A model generated the notes under the pieces. It was not told where the DNA came from, made no database searches, and saw only the letters and a list, made by a program, of their open reading frames with translations. Positions 1-4,835 of a DNA stretch of 8,349 nucleotides are shown here, piece by piece. The stretch comes from Desulfobulbaceae bacterium (GTDB taxonomy: Bacteria > Desulfobacterota > Desulfobulbia > Desulfobulbales > SURF-16). Both the position numbers and the translations under genes were made by a program. The stretch covers positions 1-8,349 of the forward strand of contig JANTGB010000082.1 in NCBI GenBank assembly GCA_024763115.1. The letters run 5' to 3'. Each line of letters opens with the position of its first letter. Position 1 is the first letter of the stretch.

Positions 1-17
1 CTCTACTGAATAGTTAC
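1..17 (-). repeat. Fragment of a dispersed palindromic repeat
   Basis: Read on the minus strand, the window begins inside a copy of GTAACTATTCAG. The same 11-mer TAACTATTCAG occurs at 3967-3977 and 8089-8099, all outside genes. The rest of this copy lies beyond the window edge, so its full structure cannot be judged. Confidence 0.5.
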
Positions 18-43
18 GCTTTAATTACAGATGATTCTATAAG

Positions 44-52
44 TTATCCACA
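44..52 (+). promoter_or_regulatory. Single DnaA-box consensus match
   Basis: TTATCCACA is an exact match to the classical DnaA box (TTATNCACA). It lies in AT-rich DNA just beyond the dsrC terminator. There is only one copy and no cluster, so origin function is not supported. It could be a titration or regulatory site, or chance. Confidence 0.25.
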
Positions 53-77
53 GATTTGCCTGAAGAGCCTTTTAAAC

Positions 78-112
78 AAAAAAAAGGAAGCGGACATTTG
101 TCCACTTCCTTT
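78..112 (-). terminator. Rho-independent terminator of dsrC
   Basis: On the minus strand an 11-bp stem is formed by 109-99 and 96-86, with a single G-U wobble and a two-base loop. It is followed immediately by eight T residues (85-78). The flanking A and T runs extend the stem further. It sits about 50 nt after the dsrC stop codon, the expected place for that gene's terminator. A smaller stem-loop (ACAGCT at 131-136 with AGCTGT at 141-146) lies between the stop codon and the terminator. Confidence 0.9.
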
Positions 113-161
113 CAATATCAAGCAGATGAAACAGCTTAAAAGCTGTAATCAGGCAACTTAA

Positions 162-482
162 TTATACGCAACCGGTCGGTTTAGGCAGACCAGCCATTTT
201 ACAGGCTCCTTTACCAGGTCCTGAGGGGAACAGCTCATAGATTCTTTTCAGGGGGTAGCCGGTAGTCTTGGAAAGAATACGAACCATCGGAGCAATACCG
301 TTTTTCTTGTAGTAATCCTGCAGAGCGTTAACTACTTTCCAGTGCTCGTCGGTCATGTCGCCAATACCTTCAACGCCCTTTACATAATCAACCCAGTCTT
401 CGTTCCACTCATCCATACCTTTGGTAAGGAAACCGTCCTCATCAACATCATATGAATTGCCATTGTGCTCTATTGTAGCCAT
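162..482 (-). CDS. dsrC: DsrC, sulfur-carrier protein of dissimilatory sulfite reduction
   Basis: This 106-residue protein belongs to the DsrC/TusE family. In sulfate reducers DsrC is the co-substrate of sulfite reductase DsrAB. It leaves as a trisulfide between its two C-terminal cysteines and is thought to be re-reduced by the membrane complex DsrMKJOP. The diagnostic residues are present: Cys94 in a GKGACKMAGLP context and the penultimate Cys105 (PTGCV end), eleven residues apart. That pattern marks true DsrC rather than TusE-like relatives, which lack Cys94. The length is typical. The ATG is preceded by a strong GGAGGAG ribosome site (487-493). The gene has its own terminator and no dsrAB neighbours, as is common in sulfate reducers, where dsrC often stands alone. 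It implies that dsrAB lies elsewhere in the genome. Confidence 0.96.
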   Translation of the reverse strand: MATIEHNGNSYDVDEDGFLTKGMDEWNEDWVDYVKGVEGIGDMTDEHWKVVNALQDYYKKNGIAPMVRILSKTTGYPLKRIYELFPSGPGKGACKMAGLPKPTGCV

Positions 483-560
483 GGTACTCCTCCTTTTTTT
501 GCTTACTAAAAATGATCTATAAAAAAACGACCTTCCAATTAACTAAAATTGAGATGACCC

Positions 561-589
561 TACTTACTATAGCGATCTAATTTTGTCAA
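561..589 (-). promoter_or_regulatory. Possible dsrC promoter
   Basis: On the minus strand an exact TTGACA (589-584) lies about 100 bp upstream of the dsrC start. At the usual 17-nt spacing the -10 would be TAAGTA (566-561), which is poor. A better hexamer, TATAGT (571-566), is only 12 nt away. The -35 is convincing and the -10 is uncertain. No terminator is visible between nrdG and dsrC, so read-through from nrdG is also possible. Confidence 0.35.
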
Positions 590-624
590 GGCGGCAATGG
601 ACAATTTTTCCAAAATAAATCATT

Positions 625-1341
625 TCAGGAGGCGATTAACATTTTATCATTACTATCATTATGGGCAGCGCCGGAAGCAAGTAACTGCAGGTCGGAAAAA
701 ATCTCCGGACTGAATCCTTCCTCAATTGCCATCCGGGGGTCAAGAGTAGTGCGGGGATTAAAATTCTGCAGTTTAAGCGGTTCAGCAAGATAAGCCGTAA
801 GTTCCGCCACATCATTTTTATTATGGTAGCGGGGCAGCACGGTCATTCTGAATTCATGAGGAATTTCGCTTTCCCGGATAATCCTTATACTTTGCCGGAT
901 ATTTTCCAGATCGACCCTGCGGCCTGTGCAGCGGATATATTTTTTTTCATCAAGGGGAGCCTTGATATCCATGGCAATCATATCAATCAGTCGCTTGGCC
1001 AGCAGTTTTTTCAGAACAAAGGGACGGCTGCCGTTAGTGTCAAGTTTTACTTTCCATCCCTTTTCTTTAAGCCTGGTCAATATGGTACCGAGTTCCGGGT
1101 CAAAAGTAGGTTCGCCCCCGGAAATACAGACACCGTTCAGCCATTTTTTTAACGGCGCCAATCTTTCCAGTACTTTGCCTAAAGGCAATGCCGGCAGCGA
1201 GTCGGTCTCGAGCACCAGGGGATGATTATGACAGTATGGACAGCGAAAATTGCAGCCGCCCAGAAACATTACCCCGCAAACCATCCCCGGCCAGTCAACA
1301 AAAGAACATTCGATAAGACCCTTGATATTATTGCAGCGCAC
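625..1341 (-). CDS. nrdG: Anaerobic ribonucleotide reductase activating protein (radical SAM)
   Basis: NrdG uses a [4Fe-4S] cluster and S-adenosylmethionine to place the glycyl radical on NrdD. From a GTG start the protein has 238 residues, typical of the longer NrdG2-type activases. The radical-SAM motif CxxxCxxC is at Cys30, Cys34 and Cys37 (GGCNFRCPYCHNH), and the GGE motif that contacts SAM is at about 75-77 (SGGEPT). The GTG at 1341 was chosen over the upstream in-frame ATG at 1410. It has a GAGGG ribosome site 8 nt upstream, and the family normally begins close to the IKGLIE(C/T)SFVDWPG segment. With this start the gene overlaps the last 14 nt of the preceding redoxin gene, so the two are probably translationally coupled. 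No terminator is obvious after its stop codon. Confidence 0.93.
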   Translation of the reverse strand: MRCNNIKGLIECSFVDWPGMVCGVMFLGGCNFRCPYCHNHPLVLETDSLPALPLGKVLERLAPLKKWLNGVCISGGEPTFDPELGTILTRLKEKGWKVKLDTNGSRPFVLKKLLAKRLIDMIAMDIKAPLDEKKYIRCTGRRVDLENIRQSIRIIRESEIPHEFRMTVLPRYHNKNDVAELTAYLAEPLKLQNFNPRTTLDPRMAIEEGFSPEIFSDLQLLASGAAHNDSNDKMLIAS

Positions 1342-1639
1342 AGTTGCCGCCCTCGCAAATAATATTGCTCTCTGACTGAAATGGAACACCAAGTTTATTG
1401 GAACGTTCAATCAGCCGGTTTTCAATCCGGGCGAAATTTCGAACCGGTGAGGAATCATCAAGGACAAGGATCGGCAGGGATTTACGGGCATCCTCAACCA
1501 GACCATGCCAGGCAAGATGGGCCAGGGCGCCGGCATTATCATTAGTTAATGTCTCAATCTTGATTTCCATGGCGGATAAATCAAATCTTGATTTAATTTT
1601 TTTGCATAATTTACAGTTATTCCTGGTAAACAGTGTCAT
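1328..1639 (-). CDS. Glutaredoxin-like redoxin, probable partner of NrdD
   Basis: This 103-residue protein has a thioredoxin-fold start (MTLFTRNNCKLC) with the redox pair Cys9 and Cys12, and a likely cis-proline at Pro56 (KSLPILVLDD). It is small and has no signal peptide, so it should be cytosolic. The ATG has a good GGGGAG site 7 nt upstream. It lies between nrdD and nrdG and overlaps nrdG by 14 nt. Class III reductases come in formate-dependent and redoxin-dependent forms; the redoxin-dependent ones take electrons from thioredoxin or NrdH-like proteins. The position suggests this protein reduces the NrdD active-site disulfide, but that is inference. Odd feature: a second cysteine pair at the extreme C-terminus, Cys95 and Cys100 (CEGGNC), not typical of glutaredoxins, which could form a shuttle disulfide. 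Confidence 0.8.
   Translation of the reverse strand: MTLFTRNNCKLCKKIKSRFDLSAMEIKIETLTNDNAGALAHLAWHGLVEDARKSLPILVLDDSSPVRNFARIENRLIERSNKLGVPFQSESNIICEGGNCALQ
1350..1354 (-). promoter_or_regulatory. nrdG ribosome binding site inside the redoxin gene
   Basis: GAGGG on the minus strand lies 8 nt before the GTG at 1341-1339. It decides the nrdG start. The same bases encode part of the C-terminal CEGGNC motif of the upstream redoxin. Confidence 0.65.
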
Positions 1640-1713
1640 GTGCTTTCTCCCCTGGAGGTGTTTGGAAACAATCAGTAACTTTTCAGCCGCACTTCATCTA
1701 CGCCCGGTCAGTT

Positions 1714-1742
1714 TTGACAGGATTATTATGACAAATAATAAT
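1714..1742 (+). promoter_or_regulatory. Promoter-like sequence antisense to nrdD
   Basis: On the plus strand an exact TTGACA (1714-1719) is followed after 17 nt by AATAAT (1737-1742), a 5/6 match to the -10 consensus. No plus-strand gene follows. A transcript would run antisense into the 3' end of nrdD. It overlaps the perfect stem-loop at 1717-1747, so the match could be a by-product of that palindrome. Confidence 0.3.
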
Positions 1743-1747
1743 CCTGT
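1717..1747. repeat. Perfect 13-bp stem-loop between nrdD and the redoxin gene
   Basis: ACAGGATTATTAT (1717-1729) is exactly complementary to ATAATAATCCTGT (1735-1747), with a 5-nt loop. It lies in the 166-bp gap between nrdD and the redoxin gene. Read along the operon it is not followed by a T run, so it does not look like a simple intrinsic terminator. It could be an mRNA processing or stability element that sets the ratio of NrdD to its small partners, or a protein-binding palindrome. Confidence 0.65.
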
Positions 1748-1805
1748 TTATCCCGGCAAAAAATCAGCCCTGATGTAGCTAGGTACAATATCTCGCAGCT
1801 CAATT

Positions 1806-3926
1806 TCATAACTGGTTTGGATTCCGATAACGGTCGCGCAGTTCGCCGATTTTCCCCTTGTTCCAGCTTGAGACCCTGGTAAAATAGCCGGTAATCCTGG
1901 TTATGCCGTCAACATGATTCGACCGGCAATAGGAGCAGTCATCACGCAGGCCCCGCATGGTTCGACCACAGTCCAGGCAGACGGTAAATTCCGGGGAAAA
2001 GGCAATCTGGTCGTTTTGCGTATGTTTAAAGACGTTTTCGACAAAGCCCTTCAGGCTGTTTTTGTCCGGATGAGCTTCGCCCAGCCAGATATGAGTTATG
2101 GCTCCGGCCTCGATCAGGGGATGAAATAACCCTTCCCGTTCAACCCGCCTGATGGGATTCATCTCACCGGCAGCAGTATAAAGGGTGGAATTGGTATAAT
2201 ACATCTCATTGTTTTCAACATTGCCCTGGACAACCATGGCGGCTTCTTCGCTGTAATGAGCCATGTCCAGCTTGGCAAAACGATAGGCCGTGCTTTCCGC
2301 CGGGGTCTGCTCCAGGACAAATTTCATTCCGAACCGTTCCCCCATTTTCCGGCAGACCAGGTTCATGTGGGCAATTACCTGAAGCCCGAATTTCATGGCT
2401 TCGTCGGAATCGTGCAGTTCCCGGCCCAAATGGGTTTTGACCAGTTCATTAAGCCCCACCATGCCGACCAGGTATGAACAGCGTTCAAGGCGCAGATAAT
2501 TCTCGCCGTCACACTTCATGGCCAGCAGGGAAAGAGGGCCGTTTTCGCCATGGGCCATTAATTTTTCAATAAAGGCCTTTTTCTGCTGATGTCCCTTGGC
2601 CGCAAGTCTGATCTGCTCGGTCAACAGGTCAAAAAGGGTGGCGTCATCCCCCTTGGCCCTGTAGCCCAGGCGCGGCAGGTTGATGGTAACATTCTGCAGG
2701 GCGGAGTAGCGCATCTTCCACGGTTTTTTAGCATCCTCAATGTCCCGGGCCTCAAGCTTGAAGCTTAAGCGGCAGCATTCGGAAATTTTGGCTGTTTCCC
2801 CCCGGTCAAAGACAAAATAGGTGTTGCCCTTGTCAGCCGCCACATCGCAGATATGCTCAAGAAAGGCCTCGTGGCCCTCGGTAATGAATAATTTTTCGGT
2901 AATATGTACAAGTGGTTTGGGAAAGAAAAAGGGCCGTCCCGCCGCATCGCCTTCCTGGTAAACGTCGAACAGGGCCCAGGCAAAACGCTGGGCTTCTTTT
3001 TCGTACTCGCCATAGGTCTTGCCTGTGTACTTTCCGCCGGGACCTATGGCCGGAACATCAACAAAATGCCTGGGCACCTCCCAGTAAATGTTGATATCGG
3101 AAAATATGGCCTGTCCGCCCCGGGCCACTGCCTGTTGGGAAAATTCAAAAATCATCATCTGGGCCAGCTGCCTTACCCCCTTGTCATCAAGATCTTCCAG
3201 GTAAGGAGCAAAGAAAAGATTGACCGCATCCCAGCCGATTGCGCCGGCAAAATTAGACTGCAGAGCCGCAGCAAACTTTACCATGTGGGAGAGGAGGACT
3301 TCGGGGTGACGGGCTGGGGCGGCCAGGGAGAGGGCATGGGGCAGGTTTAAGCCGAATTTTTTAATATATTCCAGGGATTGTCCCGAGCAATAGGGGCGGT
3401 CGATAAACCCCAGATCATGCAAATGAATATCACCCTTTAAATGGGCATCCGCCACATCTTCGCTAAAAACATGGAGCAGGGCGTATTCCTTTTTTATTCC
3501 TTCAGCCAGGGTAAGATTAGTTGCCTCAGGGCCATGGGGAATATTGGCGTTTTCCTTGTTTTGATGAACCAGGAGCTGATCCACATCATATAAAGGCACC
3601 CCCAGACGGGTGTGCATCCGCCGATTCTGCTCCAGCCCCAGCTCCAGGAGACGGGCATTGACCAGTTCCCGGATCAGGGGGCCGGTAACTGTTTTCAGCG
3701 CCCCGCTTTTGACAGTTTTTTCCACATCCTTACTGATTCGCACTGCTGTGTCGGGATCAATGAAGGTTTCCCGCAGCAGGGCATCGACAATTCGTTGTCG
3801 GTTCCAGCCGGTGATATCCTCTTCCGAGGTGCGGACAAACAGGGCAAGATCCGTAGTTTCGTTCTGTGAATAAGAAATTTTTTCAGTATTTCGGCCAATG
3901 GGCTCTAAAGGCAGAACAACTCCCAT
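1806..3926 (-). CDS. nrdD: Anaerobic (class III) ribonucleoside-triphosphate reductase
   Basis: NrdD reduces ribonucleoside triphosphates to dNTPs under anoxia, using an oxygen-sensitive glycyl radical. From the ATG at 3926 it has 706 residues. An ATP-cone-like regulatory domain occupies roughly residues 25-97. The catalytic barrel follows, with Cys180 (HDLGFIDRPYC) and a finger-loop cysteine at 384/385 (SECCR). A zinc site is formed by Cys650, Cys653, Cys664 and Cys667. The C-terminal glycyl-radical loop is RITGYFTRV, with Gly680 the likely radical site. The ATG at 3926 has an AAAGGAG site 6 nt upstream; an in-frame GTG at 3953 has none and was rejected. T4 NrdD has Met-Gly-Cys-Arg at the finger loop, whereas this protein has Glu383-Cys-Cys-Arg, which may mean a redoxin-dependent rather than formate-dependent enzyme. 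The redoxin gene downstream agrees with that inference. Confidence 0.96.
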   Translation of the reverse strand: MGVVLPLEPIGRNTEKISYSQNETTDLALFVRTSEEDITGWNRQRIVDALLRETFIDPDTAVRISKDVEKTVKSGALKTVTGPLIRELVNARLLELGLEQNRRMHTRLGVPLYDVDQLLVHQNKENANIPHGPEATNLTLAEGIKKEYALLHVFSEDVADAHLKGDIHLHDLGFIDRPYCSGQSLEYIKKFGLNLPHALSLAAPARHPEVLLSHMVKFAAALQSNFAGAIGWDAVNLFFAPYLEDLDDKGVRQLAQMMIFEFSQQAVARGGQAIFSDINIYWEVPRHFVDVPAIGPGGKYTGKTYGEYEKEAQRFAWALFDVYQEGDAAGRPFFFPKPLVHITEKLFITEGHEAFLEHICDVAADKGNTYFVFDRGETAKISECCRLSFKLEARDIEDAKKPWKMRYSALQNVTINLPRLGYRAKGDDATLFDLLTEQIRLAAKGHQQKKAFIEKLMAHGENGPLSLLAMKCDGENYLRLERCSYLVGMVGLNELVKTHLGRELHDSDEAMKFGLQVIAHMNLVCRKMGERFGMKFVLEQTPAESTAYRFAKLDMAHYSEEAAMVVQGNVENNEMYYTNSTLYTAAGEMNPIRRVEREGLFHPLIEAGAITHIWLGEAHPDKNSLKGFVENVFKHTQNDQIAFSPEFTVCLDCGRTMRGLRDDCSYCRSNHVDGITRITGYFTRVSSWNKGKIGELRDRYRNPNQL

Positions 3927-3932
3927 TTTTTT

Positions 3933-3939
3933 CTCCTTT
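3933..3939 (-). promoter_or_regulatory. nrdD ribosome binding site
   Basis: AAAGGAG on the minus strand ends 6 nt before the ATG at 3926. It supports this start over the in-frame GTG nine codons upstream, which has no Shine-Dalgarno sequence. Confidence 0.75.
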
Positions 3940-3966
3940 AAATAATTAACCACAGTGAATAATTGA

Positions 3967-4014
3967 TAACTATTCAGGGGGTAGGACAGTTTTTCGTCCC
4001 TGCCGGAATAGTTA
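3967..4014. repeat. Dispersed palindromic repeat, full hairpin copy
   Basis: TAACTATTC (3967-3975) pairs perfectly with GAATAGTTA (4006-4014). Inside it, 3980-3987 pairs with 3996-4004 with one bulge and one wobble, around an 8-nt loop, giving a hairpin of about 48 nt. Read on the minus strand, 4014-3984 matches 8089-8119 of the plus strand at 26 of 31 positions, so this is one member of a repeat family. If nrdD is transcribed from the promoter near 4059-4088, this hairpin lies in its 5' leader. Confidence 0.75.
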
Positions 4015-4040
4015 CGGTAATTGTTATTTTTCAGTTGCGG

Positions 4041-4285
4041 TAATAACCAGTGGAAATTATTTTAGACATACAAGATGTGGTATGTCAAGAAAAAAAAACT
4101 ACTTTCCGTGGTGGGAATTATTTTTTAGATAGGTCGAAAATAAGGCTTAGTAAAACTGTTCAGAAGCTGAAATGTATGAAAAGTAAAATGGCGGAGATAT
4201 TTCGGACAAAAAGGACTATTCTCGGACAGCCTCTCAGGCATAGAGACATAATACACCCCAAACCTATCCCTGATTTCTGTCCTCC
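4041..4285. repeat. Duplicated noncoding unit, copy 1
   Basis: The first ~94 bp (4041-4134) are nearly identical to 4342-4434. They differ by one substitution, the length of an A run (9 versus 7) and one extra base. Similarity then drops but resumes in short blocks: a small TTCAG/CTGAA stem near 4159-4171, and CCCCAAACCTATCCCTGATT near the end of both copies. This copy has about 50 bp more than copy 2 between those blocks. No protein is supported. After this unit comes a CCGG/CCGG stem (4290-4303) with a T run 8 nt beyond it. Confidence 0.8.
4059..4088 (-). promoter_or_regulatory. Promoter in repeat copy 1, likely for nrdD
   Basis: On the minus strand TTGACA (4088-4083), an 18-nt spacer and TAAAAT (4064-4059) form a good housekeeping-type promoter. 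A T tract lies just upstream of the -35. Transcription would start near 4052 and give nrdD a leader of about 125 nt. The 14-mer GTGGRAATTATTTT (plus-strand reading) overlaps the -10 at 4050-4063 and recurs upstream of the -35 at 4111-4124, where regulators could bind. Confidence 0.55.
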
Positions 4286-4341
4286 GGTTCCGGCTTCGCC
4301 CGGTTATGACATTTTTTAATCACAGGCAGGGATCAGATCAT

Positions 4342-4532
4342 TAATAACCAGTGGAAATTATTTTAGGCATACAAGATGTGGTATGTCAAGAAAAAAACTA
4401 CTTTCCGTGGTGGGAATTATTTTTTCAGATAGGTAGGGAAAGGCTATATAAAGCGCTCAGAGACTGAAATGAAAGAAACCGGCAAAGAGGCAAAATAAAA
4501 CCCCAAACCTATCCCTGATTTTCGTCCTCTGT
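4342..4532. repeat. Duplicated noncoding unit, copy 2
   Basis: This is the second copy of the unit, offset by 301 bp from copy 1 and in the same orientation. The ~93-bp core (4342-4434) is the best conserved part. The 14-mer GTGGRAATTATTTT occurs at 4351-4364 and 4410-4423. The unit ends close to the stop codon of the zinc-ribbon gene at 4549. No ORF is shared between the two copies, which points to selection on DNA sites or RNA rather than protein, or to a recent duplication. Confidence 0.8.
4360..4389 (-). promoter_or_regulatory. Promoter in repeat copy 2
   Basis: The same arrangement as in copy 1: TTGACA (4389-4384), an 18-nt spacer and TAAAAT (4365-4360) on the minus strand. It would transcribe through copy 1 into nrdD, giving a second, longer leader, or make a short noncoding RNA that ends before nrdD. 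Confidence 0.45.
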
Positions 4533-4548
4533 CTTCTGGTTACTGATC

Positions 4549-4773
4549 TCAGCGCTCCAGCCAGTTACGACGTTCTTTAATAAAGGCGTGGGTTAAAAAT
4601 GCCGCTCCGCTGACGATAAAGGCAGTGGCTGCTACAGCCGGAATCCAGTTCAGGGTTACGCCTGAGTCTTCCCGGCTGTTTTGCCTGACCGGCAAATCAC
4701 GTTTGCAAAAACGGCAAACCAGAGCATTACTGTAAATTTTTTCCTTGCAAAATGGGCATATTCGATATTCCAT
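4549..4773 (-). CDS. Small zinc-ribbon membrane protein, function unknown
   Basis: This 74-residue protein has two CxxC pairs near its start, Cys6/Cys9 and Cys20/Cys23. They form a rubredoxin-like zinc ribbon (ICPFCKEKIYSNALVCRFCKRDL). A polar linker follows, then one membrane segment at about 43-65 and a short positively charged tail (KERRNWLER). Topology is probably ribbon and tail on opposite sides of the inner membrane. Double-CxxC ribbons with a single membrane helix are widespread and mostly uncharacterised, so no function is assigned. The start has no Shine-Dalgarno sequence. The best promoter places the transcript start at or next to the ATG, so the mRNA may be leaderless. It diverges from aat, and no terminator is obvious after it. 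Confidence 0.75.
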   Translation of the reverse strand: MEYRICPFCKEKIYSNALVCRFCKRDLPVRQNSREDSGVTLNWIPAVAATAFIVSGAAFLTHAFIKERRNWLER

Positions 4774-4779
4774 ATGAAA

Positions 4780-4808
4780 AATGTATAATGATTATATTCT
4801 CTTGTCAA
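4780..4808 (-). promoter_or_regulatory. Promoter of the zinc-ribbon gene
   Basis: On the minus strand TTGACA (4808-4803), a 17-nt spacer and TACATT (4785-4780) form a promoter. A start 7 nt downstream falls on the A of the ATG at 4773, which would give a leaderless transcript. The -35 is inside the palindrome at 4797-4813. Confidence 0.5.
4784..4789 (+). promoter_or_regulatory. Possible -10 element of aat
   Basis: TATAAT is an exact -10 consensus 46 nt upstream of the aat ATG. The matching -35 position (TTCGAT, 4761-4766) is weak. Transcription would start near 4796, at the edge of the palindrome 4797-4813. Confidence 0.4.
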
Positions 4809-4813
4809 GAGAA
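4797..4813. promoter_or_regulatory. 17-nt perfect palindrome, putative operator
   Basis: TTCTCTTG and CAAGAGAA are exact inverted repeats around one central base. The site covers the -35 of the zinc-ribbon gene and the likely start of the aat transcript. A protein bound here could control both genes. The palindrome is too compact (one-base centre) to form an RNA hairpin as it stands, which favours a DNA-binding site. Confidence 0.5.
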
Positions 4814-4835
4814 GGTAAGAGTTTCAGGATAATAA

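Noticed and set aside
1342..1410. Longer nrdG start at the in-frame ATG at 1410
   Set aside because: It would overlap the redoxin gene by 83 nt and add residues not typical of NrdG; the GTG at 1341 has a proper ribosome site.
823..3898. Plus-strand ORFs opposite nrdG and nrdD
   Set aside because: They are antisense readings of strongly conserved genes, lack ribosome sites and resemble no protein family.
3927..3953. GTG start for nrdD nine codons upstream
   Set aside because: No Shine-Dalgarno sequence precedes it, whereas the ATG at 3926 has AAAGGAG at ideal distance, and that site would lie inside the longer reading.
4050..4319. Plus-strand ORF of 89 codons within repeat copy 1
   Set aside because: Copy 2 does not preserve this frame (A-run and C indels shift it), it has no ribosome site, and the translation resembles no family.
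4041..4532. CRISPR array
   Set aside because: Only two long repeats 301 bp apart, with no regular short repeat/spacer pattern and no cas genes.
3927..4548. NrdR boxes or a cobalamin riboswitch upstream of nrdD
   Set aside because: I looked for the palindromic NrdR box and conserved B12-riboswitch segments and saw neither.
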